From Ampelocalamus luodianensis (lineage: Eukaryota > Streptophyta > Magnoliopsida > Poales > Poaceae), in the NCBI GenBank assembly GCA_036346255.1, contig CM070628.1, positions 19,979,840 to 20,043,839 on the forward strand: a stretch of DNA of 64,000 bases, given 5' to 3'. Of this stretch, positions 1 through 12,599 are shown in pieces. Within the stretch, counting starts at the first letter, position 1; each line of letters opens with the position of its first letter. The notes under the pieces were generated by a model. That model was not told the DNA's origin. It ran no database searches and saw nothing but the letters and a program-made list of their open reading frames with translations. Made by a program: the position numbers and the translations under genes.

Positions 1-1230
1 TGTGTAAAAGCGTGTCTTGTATGTTATTACTTTGTGATGGCATGTGTTGCACTAAAACCAACCGGTGGTAAAGGATTTAGGCGAGGCAAGTGGTGGAGAC
101 GTGTGACATGGTGGACTATGTGATGGGAACGATAATCTGTGTGGCTTAGTTAGAAAATGGAAGTCTTGCCTTGGTCAATTAAGGACTTAACTTTGTGCGC
201 CATTGAACCGAGCCTTACAAGATGCGACCACATGCCCGGTATGGGACGGGCCTAACTTAGTAAGTTATGGATTCTACGCATTGATGTTGGTGGATAGGTT
301 AGGCTATGTGATAGGGTGGAGGTGTGACTACTTGGTAGTTGCATCACGGAGGATTCGTCGTCCCTGTCCAACGATGTGTGTTATGCATGGGCTATGTGAT
401 ATGTATAACGGTTTGTAAGCACATCGAGAGTGTCAATGTTGAGATGAAGTTTCTGAACTGTTTTGTTACGATTGGTGCTTGCTACACTAGTTGTATCTTG
501 TGGGTAAAGTGTACAACCTCTGCAGAGTGTTAATCAAACTATTCGAATAGCCGCGTCCTCGGTCATGGACATGCTCGGTGATTTCACATAAGGGTTAGTT
601 TTTATAAAATGTGGGAATGGGAGCTGTGTGATCTCAATCATATGGCTATGTGAAATAATTTGTTTAGCTGTGTGTCTTTGTGGAAACAACTGTTAAATTA
701 ATATTGTCTATTTGTTTGAATTATGCTTTCAATCTATTATCGTATTCAATTGCAAATGTTGCTTTTATGCAAAAGAACCACAGAAGCCTTTTCTTTGGAA
801 TAAGCCTGCATCTATACATTGCATTCGTGGTATGATTTGCGAGTACGGTTGTGTACTCACGCTTGTTGTAAAACTTGCGCCCAAACCTCTGAAGTGGAGG
901 AGTCACGCCGCTTTGAGGAGGAGTTCGTTGAAGGCCGATCGTTCGTTAAGGTCCGGATCCCGCTTGGTTGCGTGGTGAATTGGTGGGATCTACGCTGGAG
1001 TTTTCCGTTCATTCCGCTTTATTTCTCTAGTTAGCCTGCGTGGCTTAATAAGTGTAAACTCGACCATAAGGTCAAAACCCTTATTTGTTATTCAAACTAA
1101 TCGCTTACTTTAATTATCGCTTGTGTGGATCGATATTTTTGTGTTAACTGTGTGCACTAGCGTGATCTCGACTAGTGCAAGTATATACGAGGGTTCCGTA
1201 ATCGTGATGCAGGTCCCGGCGCTGCCGACA
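1..1230 (+). mobile_element. 3' part of a Gypsy LTR, same family as the complete Gypsy element
   Basis: This stretch matches, in inverted orientation, the LTRs at 24743-27908 and 33513-36687; the shared text runs through the palindrome at 539-550, the CTCTGCAGAG palindrome at 518-527 and the terminal hairpin at 1153-1179. The LTR ends in GCCGACA at 1230, which pairs with the TGTCGG start of the inverted copy. No primer-binding site follows, so this is a 3' LTR or a solo LTR inserted in copia gag. The 5' boundary and the TSD partner of the following ACTCG lie outside the window. Its identity to the other copies is very high by eye, suggesting a recently active family. Confidence 0.85.
1153..1179 (+). 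other. U5-end hairpin of the LTR
   Basis: TGCACTAG at 1153-1160 pairs with CTAGTGCA at 1172-1179 around an 11-nt loop, about 50 nt from the LTR terminus. The same hairpin is seen at 24784-24811 and 33557-33584. Confidence 0.6.
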
Positions 1231-1235
1231 ACTCG

Positions 1236-1713
1236 CTTGATGTGGGCGCCTCGATCTCACTACTAGCCAACAAGTGATGCTATCCACCTCTTCGTCATGC
1301 ACCGTGTGCTACCGTGGGCGACTTCCACTAGCAGATTCTGCAATGTGGCGTTTGCTCGACTCTTTAGGGCTGGATGTCTGCCAGACTTGTTCCTGCTGTG
1401 TGCGGCTTCGCACTCACTAAGAGACTCACTGTCTCTACAAGTTTCTAACGCATCTCCAGGTTGAGCTCGAGACCGTGTGTGCTTAGCTCCTGACTTGCCA
1501 CCCGTGCTCAACATTGGTGGAGGCCCTCATGGGTGTTCGTGTTGAGGAGACTCACCTTCGTGGCGTGGCTCAGATGCAAGCTGTCTTGGTTGCTTTAGCG
1601 ACTATTCCTTCAACACCGACCATGACCCCTCCAGCTCCCGTGGCACCAGTGGTTGTTGTTTCTACTAGTGAGCTCCACTGAACCTACTTAGCGTGATGGC
1701 CATAGGTACCAGG
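1236..1713 (+). pseudogene. copia gag fragment
   Basis: This degenerate sequence lies between the end of the first LTR and solo LTR A. Short stretches read like the linker end of copia gag, for example QMQAVLVALATIPSTPTM followed by a proline- and valine-rich run, but there are stops and frame changes. Its identity rests mainly on position: the segment continues across solo LTR A into 7304-7474, whose reading is clearly copia-like, and the element order is then consistent. No capsid motif or zinc knuckle is recognisable. The upstream part of gag is not in the window. Confidence 0.55.
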
Positions 1714-1738
1714 TGTGGGGACCCCGGAGTTATCTCCT

Positions 1739-1764
1739 TAAGACCGAGACTAATCAAGGTCTTA
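1739..1764 (-). other. U5-end hairpin of LTR A
   Basis: TAAGACC (1739-1745) pairs with GGTCTTA (1758-1764) around a 12-nt loop, 25 nt from the LTR terminus. LTR B has the same stem; in LTR C one pair is exchanged from G-C to A-T. Confidence 0.55.
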
Positions 1765-2652
1765 GGACATAACTCTAGATCTCGATAAATGGATTCCAAC
1801 TTAACTCGGTCTAAATGAGAGGCTTAACTAACATTTAGAGCCCCGACGATCATGCATGCCGCTCCTCTGCGAGCATTACATGATTGCCGGTTCCCCAACC
1901 AGTTAAGCACTACACTTAGCGAGTTAAACAGGAAACCATGAACAGCGAGCATGACCTATATTGGCTCCCAAGATCAGCGACCAATATAATCATACCCTCA
2001 TTACAACGTTGATCACATCCATACAACTATCATACATAAATAGTGCAAAAGTTACAACACAGTTCCAAGTATACAAATACATAAGTGGCCGACCAGCCAA
2101 ATTTAACAAGTTCATAGTGGAAGTGAGTAAATAAACCAAAATGCCAGCAGTGGTATGCCCACAACCCATCGGCAACCGACTGAGAGTTAGAAGATAGCAT
2201 ACTACTCGTCGGTGTCACCTAAATCGACACCGACGAACTCATCAGTCTCGATATCGTCCTCACCTGTAAAAAGCCAGCAAACATCTGTCTGAGTACCAAA
2301 GAGTACTCGCAAGTCTTACACAAATAAAAATAGTTATACATAAGGTCATTCAAAGGAAGGGCTCATATTGGCTTAGTTTTGCGAAAGAGACGCAACAATG
2401 TACAACCTACACATACTAGTTTTTCAAGTGCCATTTCAAAATTAGATTTGAAGTAGAAGTAAAGCATGTGAATAAGTAATGAACTGAGTAACAAATAAAG
2501 CGTACAAATAGCAAAGTGGCTGCCCACTTTGATACAACAACAAGCATGAACATCCCATTCATGATAATTACCGAGTTCACCCACAATTTTAATTCCAAGT
2601 CTAACAATAGTAACTCCCGAACTCAAGCGGTTGTCCATAACCGTGGACACGG

Positions 2653-2700
2653 CTATTCGAATAGATTATACCTGTGGGGTGTACTACTTTACCCACACGA
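2653..2700. other. Conserved palindrome core of LTR A
   Basis: CTATTCGAATAG at 2653-2664 is a perfect palindrome and is followed by GTACTACTTTACCCACACGA at 2681-2700. The same arrangement occurs in LTRs B, C, D, F and the complete Gypsy element. Confidence 0.6.
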
Positions 2701-5700
2701 CTCGACTAGCCCGTATGCCTCCGGATAATGGCACACTTCCTTTGGTATGTCTGGCGGGAGAATCGAGATACTGATCGTTTCAAAGAAGAAAACTCTATTG
2801 AGCTAAGTCCCCATGTGAGATGTTTCGGTCTTAGTACAAGTAGCATATAGCACTTGCTAAGGGCTCACATGTTATATTGGAAATACCGATGTAATGAAAA
2901 GGTAATTGGTGCTCCCTTGCACACTATAGAACATTGCCATCGATTCCTAAGGACAATTGACAAAGACACAATTGTCCCTACACCACCGTGAGACTTAACT
3001 CAACAGAACCTTCCCCTTACTTGACCGTACAGCACCCATATACTGCGTATGGTAGCACGAATGTACTTGAATCAACGACGTTACCAAAGTTCGGTCCTTA
3101 ATTGTCCAGACAAGTCAACCACTTACCCAAAGCTCGTGCACGAAGCACCATCACTAACCAACACTTGTCCAGACCAAAAGCTCATTTAAAATGATAAAAT
3201 TTTAACTCATAAAACCGATACGAAGATCTGAACCAAAAGTAAATAAAGAGAGTTGTGTTTATCCCATAATTGTCGGGTTATTCCCGACAATCAAACTACC
3301 GGTTCTAGACTTGCATGGCTAAGCAATCCCGGACAATATAAATTCACGCATCCTATCTTAAGCATTTCAGTACAGGAATAATTCATGGATAGCCACAACG
3401 ACAAGATAATAGGAGGTGTCTAACTATTCATCACAAATCACAAACATAGCGACATTATCAAAATAGCATGCAAGCAATTATCATTGCATCTATCCAAACA
3501 AAACTGGGATCAAATATGATGCAAAAAGAAAGTTCAAAGGATGCTTGCCTTGCTGGTAGTTCACTTGCTCACTCTCGGTTACTTACTCTCATACTTCCGG
3601 CAACTCGGAATCTAAAGAAAAGTGATATCGAATAAACACCGAGAAATAGCCAAAAACTCAAATTGCTCCAAAATGCATGAAATTTATACAGTAGCTATAT
3701 TATGATTTTAGATGAATTTAGGTATAAAAATTATTCCATTTGGAGTTTATATGAGAGAGTTACAGTAGTTTGAGAAATCAAATTTTTAGAAAATGCTGAA
3801 AATCAATGTTATGTTACTGTTCATCCAAATTTAATTGTTTCGCGGAAATTTGTAGAACAGTGGTAGGGATAAGCTTTACATGGCATGAAAGGTAATTAAA
3901 ATTTATGATCAATAAAAATTGAATCACCCCATTTAGAGTTCATATGAATTAGTTATGAATTGTTGAAGTTAAAAGACTTTTTCGTATAAAAATAATTTTT
4001 TTTCTGATTTTGCTACTGCATTAAATAATTTTTATAGGTAGGATGACCTAGCCTCTGCCATGACAAGTGGGGTCTATGTATTTTCTTTTCTTTTCAATTT
4101 ATTTCCTAAAGGGAGAACATCTACCGACAATCTAACTTTCTCATAAGCATATACTTAACCGATTCTCCGGTGTCGAATCCAATCACATGCATAACACTCT
4201 CCAATTATATTCTCACGTCTTGATCTAAATCCTATACTAACATCCACTAAGGCATTATCAAGGTAGTCAATCCATCGAGTGATGCCTGAACTCACGATCT
4301 TCCAAACATACAACTTATCCGATAATTACACGGAATCCACCGACTCATGGGCATATGACCATGATTGAATTCATCGATCATTCTCCGATATACTATTTAA
4401 GCTATTGCCGACTATCTAGCTCTACTAGTCTCGCCTTAGCAAATCACAATCGCATACACTCAATTTTCCACCGATCGAGGTATAATTGACTAACAGACAC
4501 CTAGTGAGCTCTACAATTTAATTGCACATCCAACATTTAATAGTTCACTAATAAATCAACTTACATCCATTTCATCGGACTTGTCATGTATGAAATCTAA
4601 CAATCCAATCACATATGCGTCTCTACGATCGACTAATAATCATTTAGCTACTAATCCAATAGAGAGCACAATTGCATTGACTTGGCACAAGGACTTACCT
4701 ACTAATTAGATGGCAATCCAAATATTTATCCACAATCAAATACTCCGTTCCTACCTTCTTCCAATTCTAGCATGTACAACTCACATAGATATTACTTAAG
4801 GCATCCTACCAACTTGCTCGCGATTAAATAAATCAATCGATTCAAAATCCATATTTCTATAAATATCATCACAAGAGCTATCTATCAAGTATTAATTCAT
4901 AAAATCTTTATGCGTCCAAACTCCAAAATTACTAATCCACGAGAGGATACCCTCCAATTAATTTATCATCTAAGATCACCACAATTTTGCATGTGACTCC
5001 AAAATAATATCGTCCGAACAAATAATCCACTCATAAATTTATTCTAGTATCTACCAATCAACATTACACATCTCTCATCACAATAATCTAATTATTCGCA
5101 TCCACAATATTTTATCACATAATCCCACCCACGCACAATTAAGTCCTAACCGAGAGTTACACCGGTCTTAAGCTACCAAATATTTTTACAAATAAATATG
5201 CATAAATAGATGCTATGCTCATGACTAATATGCAACATGCACAACTAATATTGTAATGCGATGGCACAATTTAACGCTGGTATTATACCACGGCACTAGG
5301 TGTGCCTAATATCGCTGGACGTCGTCTTCTCGGCTCCCGTCCACGCCGCCGTAGTCGTCGCCGAGCTCATCCGCGCCCGCTCGACCTTCTCATCCACGCC
5401 CCACTCCGCATCGTCGCCGTCGCTGTTTCGCGTCCGCTATTCCCTCTTATTAAGAGTGGATACAATGGAGTCTTCTCTAGAAGCAACATCATGAAGTTAT
5501 AAACTTGGCATCATCATCAACAACAACCACAATTGACAAGAGGTACCAAAATCAGTTAAAACAGAGTAACATTGTTTCTGCCCACCTCGGTCTTTAGTGC
5601 ATAACTTCCAAACCACTTATCTAAACTGCATGAAACTTGGCAGGAATGCATATCAAGGAGTCCTCAACATGCTGTCCAAATTTCAGCCCAATCCGACACC

Positions 5701-7303
5701 ATATGACCCCTCAAACGGATCAAGCACCAAGATTGCGCACCTCTGATTACACTGCAAACAGAACGGACTAAACCACTCTCAATTCCGGTGCTCAATTAAA
5801 CCAATCCTCAAACCAACCGATCAAATCGAAGTGCTCTATGTGTAGAACTAACTCACCAAGTTTGGAGCCTATCCGACCACGTTTGAACCTCCGACCATGA
5901 GCTTGAAGCAGATCGGGCAAGAGCCACCAAGCTGAACCTACTTCACTTCACCTCTTGTCTCTTCCTCCCGCCGGCCGCCACCTCGGCGCCGCCTTACATG
6001 CATGCAGTGCCTCGGCTCCTGTTCGCTGGGCCGCTGCTGCGCCTTGCCTTCGGTCACATGAGGCGCTGGACACCTCGGACAGCAGACCACGCCGCCGCAT
6101 TGCGGCCGCTTGCTGCCCAAACATGCGGCGCCTCCACCACCATTGCTCCTCCTGCTGCGCTTGCTACTCCTCCACGCCCTTGCCTAGCTGTTGCCTCCTT
6201 GCCTTGGCCAAAACCGAGCAGTTGCTCACTGGAGTCGCCGCCAAGCCATGGAGCTGCCGCCGCTTCCATGGAGCCGGCCACCTTGGCTGCCAGTGCAGAC
6301 AAGCTCCACCACCTTGCTCCTCCCCCCCTTCAACTCGCTCAAAGTACTTTGCATGCAAAACCAATTGGATAAAAGGAAAGCCTAGATGATGAGGATCACC
6401 TGTATAACATGCATGGGCTGATTTTCGCTCTTGTGTTGGGATCTAGAGGAGAGAAGGTAAGAACTAGAGCTCATGTGTAAGAAGAAAAGGAAGGAGGCTG
6501 GTGGAAGAAGATGGCGTGGGATTGAATGGTCATGCCTTTGTGGGGCGATGGGAGAAATGAGTGGTAGAGGGAATGTGTGCTCAGCTGAGAATGGCGTGGC
6601 TTTGTATTGTTGGTTGGCTGGAGCAGAGACAAGTCTCGGATGAATAGTGTTCGGTTTGGGGAAATCAAATAGCAGCAGGAGTTCGGTAATTTTAGACATA
6701 GTTTCCTAGCTCCAAAAATCACGAAATTTTTATGGAAGCTTCCTGACATAATGTTGATGCTTAGGTAAAATTTTCAGGAATTTATCCGAATGTGATTTTC
6801 TCTTAAAATCTTTAAAGTTACTGTTTTTGTTGGTTGTATTACGTTGGGGAGGAGCAAATAGCAGTGCAATTCTTCCTCCGTTTCTCAAACTCATCCAAAT
6901 GACCTCGCATGTGCGGACTAGTCACTAAAATGGAATGATCTTGAGACGATGATCACAACGGTATAACATGCATCGTCGGATTCTTGATTCTAGGTTGGGA
7001 TTGCGAGGAGGGAAGTTAGGGAAAAGAAATGACACACGAGCGTCTCGCCTGCGGTCGGTCGAACTGAAAGCGACAACAACGATCTAAATGAATGACATGT
7101 CATGAGTTTTGAAATACACGCTAAAACAAGAAGTCGAAATAATTTAAATTTTTAAATGCAGTCTTTCGAACAATTCGATTTGATTTTAGAAGCAACATTT
7201 TAATTAAACAAGGGAATTTTTTTTTAAACATTACCAAATATTTATTAGATCTCCTACTTAAATATTAACATCCTGATTCTGAAGATCGGGGTGTTACACC
7301 AGG

Positions 7304-7474
7304 ACTGCTACAAGAGGAGGAATGACCATGGCCTCAAGGGTGATCATCCACGGAAGGGCTCTGGAGGCAAAGAGCTTTGGAGGTTCTTTCCACTCAGGAG
7401 CTAGCGACTCTCGCCAAGGCTCCTCTAGTGATGCTGTAGAACAACTACTCTCCCTACTCCAGCGCCTCGGTGTC
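7304..7474 (+). pseudogene. copia gag C-terminal fragment
   Basis: This 171-bp piece lies between solo LTRs A and B. It reads openly as a glycine-, serine- and glutamine-rich tail (from MTMASRVIIHGRALEAKSF to QLLSLLQRLGVC), the low-complexity region linking gag to protease in grass copia elements. It joins to the 12168 segment once solo LTR B and one GTGTC copy are removed, and to the 1236-1713 segment once A is removed. The reading frame here is intact, but the segment cannot be expressed as part of a polyprotein because it is flanked by multi-kilobase insertions. Confidence 0.65.
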
Positions 7475-7499
7475 TGTGGGAACCCCGGAGTTATCTCCG

Positions 7500-7525
7500 T
7501 AAGACCGAGACTAAGCATGGTCTTA
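7500..7525 (-). other. U5-end hairpin of LTR B
   Basis: TAAGACC (7500-7506) pairs with GGTCTTA (7519-7525) across a 12-nt loop. Confidence 0.55.
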
Positions 7526-8425
7526 GAGACATAACCCTAGGTCTCCGGTAAATGAATTCCAACTTAACTCAGTCTAAATGAGAGTCTTGACTGCAAACTA
7601 GAGCCCCGACGATCATACGCGCCGCTCCTCTGCGAGCACTGCATGATTGTCGGTTCTCCAACAAGCCAAGCATGACACTTAGCGAGTTAAGTGGGAACCT
7701 ATGAACAGCGAGTATGACTTATATTGGCTCCCAAGATCAGCGACCAATAAAGTCATACTCTCATACAACGTTGCTCACATCCATACAACATTCATACATA
7801 AATAGTTCAACAGACATACAACATAGCTCCAAGTTTACATCTAAAACAAGTGGCCGACCGGCCAAATTTAAAAGAGAGTATTAAGTCGCAGCGGAAACAC
7901 ATAAGTAGACCAAAAGACCAGCAATGGTGTGCCCCATAACCCATCGGCAACCAACTGGGAGTTAGATGATAGCAAACTACTCATCAGTGTCGCCTAAATC
8001 AACACCGACAAGCTCGTCGATTTCAATATCCTCCTCACCTGTAAAAGCCAGCAAACACCTGGCTGAGTACAAAGAGTACTCGCAAGTCTTACACAAATAA
8101 AAATAGTTATGCATAAGGTCATTCAAAGGAAAGGCTCATATTGGCTTGATTTTGCGAAAGAGACGCAATACTGAACAACCTACACATACTAGTTTTTCAA
8201 GTGCCATTTAAAAATCAGATTTGAAGTAGAAGTAAAGCATGTGAATAAGTAATGAATTCAATAACAAATGACTCATACCAACAACAAAGTGGCGGTCCAC
8301 TTTGATACAACAACAAGCACGAACATCCCATTCATGTCGATACCAAGTTATAACCACAATTTTAATTCCAAGTCTAACAATAGTAACTCCCGAACTCAAG
8401 CGGTTGTCCATAACCACGGACACGG

Positions 8426-8476
8426 CTATTCGAATAGATTTATACCCTACAGGGGTGTACTACTTTACCCACACGA
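8426..8476. other. Conserved palindrome core of LTR B
   Basis: The perfect palindrome CTATTCGAATAG lies at 8426-8437 and is followed by GTACTACTTTACCCACACGA. Confidence 0.55.
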
Positions 8477-11400
8477 CTTGATTAGCCCGTAAGCCTCCAG
8501 ATGCCTCCGAATATAGCATACTTCCTATGGTATCTTTGGCGGTAAATCAAGATACGATCGTTTTAGCAAGAAGATCCCATTGAGCCAAGTCCTCAACCCA
8601 TGGCTCTAGGAAACACAAGACGTTAACGCCTCCATCCTATATATCCTAGGAAACACAAGACGTTAACGCCCCCATCCTATCGGCCCAAAGGAACACGGGA
8701 TTTCACGGTCCCATGCCCTTACAATTTCACCACCGTGGGACTCAACACAATAAAACCTTCCCCCTACTTAACCATACGGCTCCCAACCCGCGTGTGATAG
8801 TACGAATGTACTTGAATCAACGACGTTACCAAAGTTCGGTCCTTAATTGTCCAGACAAGTCAACCACTTACCCAAAGCTCGTGCACGAAGCACCATCACT
8901 AACCAACACTTGTCCAGACCAAAATCTCATTTAAAATGACAAAATTTTAACTCACAAAACAGATACAAAGATCTGAACCAAAAGTAAATAATGAGAGTTG
9001 TGTCTATCCCATAATTGTCGGGTTATTCCCGACAATCCAACTACCGGTTCTAGACTTGCATGGCTAAGCAGACTCGAACAATATAAATTCATACATCCTA
9101 TCTTAAGCATTTCAGTACGGGAATAATTCATGGATAGCCACAATGACAAGATAATAGGATGTGTCTAACTACCCATCACAAAAATAGCGACATTATAGAA
9201 CTACCATGCAAGCAATTATCATTGCATCTACCCTAACAAAATTGGGATCAAATATGATGCAAAAAGAAAGTTCAAAGGATGCTTGCCCTGCTGGTAGGCT
9301 AATTGCTCTCCTCAGTAGCGTAAGAGTCAATATCAATGAGCTCGAATCTATATAAATATAATACCGAATAAACATCGAGAAATACTCCAAAATCAAGATG
9401 CTTAAAAATGCATGATTTTTCTACAGTAGCTAAGGCATGATTTTAAATGATTTTTGGTGAAAGAATTATTTTATTTTGATTTAGTATATGAAAGTTATGG
9501 TGGTTTGAATTTCAGATTTCAATATGCCTTCATTTATGTAATTTAATTATGAGGTGAAATTTTGTAGAGCAGTGGTGAGTACAAGGATTACATGGATAAA
9601 AGAGCAATATTATTACAAGTTCAAAACAATTGAGTTTGCTTCAATTGGAGTTTTCTTGATTTAGTTATTGATTTTCAAAGTTATCAGCATTAATAGTGTT
9701 AAAAATAAAGCCCTTTAGGATCATTTTTCTCAAACTATAGTTTCTGTGATAGAGGTAAGTTTGAAACCATTTTTATAATTAAATCTATTTGAAATAGAAA
9801 TTATCAAAACTGATTTCACTGTTTTTGGAGTTTCCAAGAATTACTTATGAATTTTTGAAGTTTTCAGCCCTTTTTCTATTGCAAAAATAATAGTGTTAAT
9901 GGATCATTTTCCAAAATAATGCTATCTATTACAGAGAAAAGTTTGAAACCAATTTTAACATAAAGTTCATTAAAAATAAAAATTATCAGAAGTGATTTCA
10001 CTCATTTTGAAGTTAAAATGATTTAGTTATGCATTTTAGAAGTTAATGCCAATTTTCGGTGTGCAATTTAATAGGTTTCGGATTTTCTAAAGTATTTTAT
10101 CTTTTTCTACCGATTGCTCACCTAGCCACAGCCACTGACGGGTGGGACCAGGGGCAGAGCTTTGACCCAGTCAACGTGGACTTGGTCTCGGCCGAAATGA
10201 GCTGAAGGCGCATTTCCAGAAACACGTCTTCGAAACAAGAAAACGTAGACTAGTTCTAAGTATACTAAGAGTACGTTTTGCCTTAAACAAAACATACTTC
10301 ACAATCTACACTTCCACTTACGGTCATATGGCCCACATGTCATACCCTGCAAGCCTTTATTTATCCCAACCGTTTTCTATTTGAGGCCCCACATGTAAGC
10401 GATACAAAAGCAACACTTACACGTTACTAATGAATACTTTTCCTAAAACGAAAACGGTTTAGTGCTAATGACATGCTACAGTGATTACCGGGATCCGACA
10501 AAGAGCTACGCGTCGCGAAGCTTTGCTACGCGCTCGCGATCGGTGATCCTTGACGGCGCCGGTCAAGGCCAAAAATGGGTGCATAATAACCGTGCGATCC
10601 TAGGGGTACCTTCAATCGGAGCTGGGACGGCCCGTAGCGGCGGCGCAACGCCGGCGAGCGGAGGTGACCATACGGCTTAAGTGCATGCAGCGTTACGTCG
10701 AGTGTTTAAGCAAAGAAAAACATGCTTAAGCTTCGGTGGTGGTCGATGCTTACGGAGGGAGAAAAGGTCGAGAAGCTCGGTTAGAGGCAACGCCGGTAAT
10801 GGTGACAACGGCGCTAGGGCTCGCGCGAGAGAACTCTCTCGACAAAATCCAATGTAGTGAATGATCGAAAAGGTTAAGCACACTTCATAGATTGCGTGAC
10901 AAGAAGAGATTGGTAAGTGGCTTCTTGGTTTAGGCAAAGGGCGGTGGATAGGGTTGTGGCCGAGAATAAAAGCAAGACCGAAATTCATCAACTCTGTCAA
11001 GCATTGGTGAAATAAGTTGAGGGGAAATCTTGATTGTGTTCTAAGACACCCGTGACGCGCAAGAAAAGGAGAGGATCTCACCGGAGCCGAAGATGACTCA
11101 GAGGTGTTCTCGAGAGCGTGCTCTGGGCAACCCGAACGACACCGAGGCGGATTGGAAGCTACAAACAACCAAAGGAGTTGAGCTTAGCAAAAATGGAGAT
11201 GGCATCGATCATAGAGACGATAGGAATCATGCGGTGGAACTTACCAGAGTAGAGAGCGGAGGGAGCTCCTTCTTCTCAACGGCCGAGAGAAGAAGTGAGA
11301 GGGAAAAGAGGTGTGGAAGGGGTGTTATCCCGGGGAAGGTGACGGAGCGAAGGCGGCGTGAGGTGAGGAACGCTCCGGAGTGGTTGCATGCGGCGGTGGC

Positions 11401-12167
11401 TAACGGAGATGACGGCTTGCCAACGGCCCGGAGCAGAGAGGCGTGGCCGCGTGGCCTTCGGCGTCTGAGCGCGCCCTGCGCGAGGTGGACGAAGGCCCTG
11501 ACCGGTGGGGTCGGGCGGTCAGTGGCACAGGAGCCAGGGGGTGTGCGGTGCGACGTGGCGCTCTGTGGACCGACCGATTGAGATTTGATGGTCCAGATTG
11601 GGGCTGAGGGGGTCCGGTGCACTAAGTTGTCTTGGTCGAATCAATTCGCCGGGTCGGAACAGTGATGGGCTCGAGTCAAAGCAACAGTGCGAGCCTGAGT
11701 TTAAAAACAGATTTGACCAACTAGCAGCAGCTTTGACCAACGCTCTAAAAATAGAAATAAAATTTCTAAAATAGTGAAATAATTTGTGGGGGTTCCTGGG
11801 ATAGCCTAGTGTCCATAAAAATTATTTAAACCTACTGTTCATGACATATAATGTATAGTTTAAATTCAAACATAAAGTTGGTCTTTAATAGTGTTTGAAT
11901 TTTTATAGGGTTCAAACCAGTCCCAAAAATTTGGGAAAAATTATATTAATTCTTGATAATTAATAAATAATTTGAATAAATTATTTCCAGAGATACTTTA
12001 GTAGCATTTATTTCAGTTTTATGATTGGAGTTCAATTTAAAGTGTATGTTTCAATTGTGTTTAGAGATTTTCCAAGTACAATATGCAATTCAAAGTTCCA
12101 AAACATGATGCATGTCAATGAGATGCATAATTAACCTCTTTATTAAATTTGGGGATGTGGCAGTGTC

Positions 12168-12536
12168 GGCTTGTTCTCAAACTCCTCGGGCTTTGCTCGT
12201 CTGGATCTTACTTCACAGAAGTTTCCCTCACCTTCGCCACTGTACTAGTCAGGTATATTATCTACGTGGATCTTGGACTCTAGTGCTTCTTTTCACATGA
12301 CTCTAGATTCTACTCACCTCACTTCTGTGAATCCCACAGCTCTTTCTTCCACTGTTTAGACCGCAGATGGCACCTCTCTTCCTGTTGTAGGCTGAGGCAC
12401 ACTTTCCACATCTTCTTTTCATGTTTCTGCAGTCTCTTTTGTTCCCAAGCTTACTATGCAGCTCATATCGGCCGGTTAGATCACTGACCACGACTGTCAT
12501 TTTGTTCTTGAATTTGAATCTTGTTGTGTTCAAGAC
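12168..12536 (+). pseudogene. copia protease and GAG-pre-integrase fragment
   Basis: The translation contains WILDSSASFHMT (active-site aspartate codon at 12276-12278) and, near the 3' end, VPKLTMQLISAG followed by ITDHDCHFVLEFESC. These are the copia protease active site and the conserved region leading into GAG-pre-integrase. The family signature is D-S/T-G-A; here the glycine codon is a serine (AGT), so the protease is probably dead. There is also an in-frame stop before ITDHD. The segment ends at the AAGAC target site where solo LTR D inserted and resumes in the same frame at 52174. Function is retrotransposon polyprotein processing; this copy is non-functional. Confidence 0.85.
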
Positions 12537-12570
12537 TGTGAGGACCCCCGGGATCGGATCCGTTTCTAGC

Positions 12571-12599
12571 TAAGTAATTACGCTAAAACGCAATACTTA
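12571..12599 (-). other. U5-end hairpin of LTR D
   Basis: TAAGTA (12571-12576) pairs with TACTTA (12594-12599), 34 nt from the LTR terminus. The position matches the hairpins in A, B and C but the stem sequence differs. Confidence 0.45.

Larger units (their letters stand above)
1714..7298 (-). mobile_element. Solo LTR A (5.6 kb Gypsy-type LTR)
   Basis: It starts TGTGGGGACCCC and ends GGTGTTACA, flanked by perfect CCAGG duplications (1709-1713 and 7299-7303), with no internal domain: a solo LTR from LTR-LTR recombination. The left 2.3 kb is clearly homologous to solo LTRs B and C. The segment from about 4.1 to 5.5 kb has no obvious counterpart in B, C or D, and the right terminus (GTTACA) differs from theirs, so A is a longer or chimeric subfamily. 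Minus orientation is inferred from the shared order of termini and core motif with the complete Gypsy element. Coding-looking GC-rich stretches around 5.3-6.4 kb show no protein similarity I recognise. Confidence 0.85.
7475..12162 (-). mobile_element. Solo LTR B (4.7 kb Gypsy-type LTR)
   Basis: It is bounded by TGTGGGAACCCC and GGGGATGTGGCA and by perfect GTGTC duplications (7470-7474, 12163-12167). Its length of 4688 bp is almost identical to LTR C (4689 bp after removing its insertion), and the two align along their whole length, so they are one family. No primer-binding site, polypurine tract or coding domain is present, so this is a solo LTR. Compared with C it has fewer CG dinucleotides in the GC-rich part around 10.5-11.6 kb and more TG/CA, as expected from decay of methylated cytosines. 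Small open frames in this GC-rich part have no recognisable similarity. Confidence 0.9.

Noticed and set aside
712..978. Frame starting MFELCFQSIIVFNCKC, repeated at 24990-25259 and 33706-34128
   Set aside because: The LTR copies are nearly identical at nucleotide level, so amino-acid conservation is not independent evidence of coding.
5955..6389. 144-codon GC-rich frame in LTR A
   Set aside because: Overlapping frames of similar length exist on both strands, the composition is biased and no motif is present.
11093..11622. Overlapping 162- and 131-codon frames in LTR B
   Set aside because: They are in the GC-rich LTR part, with opposite strands both open and no domain; not supported in LTR C.
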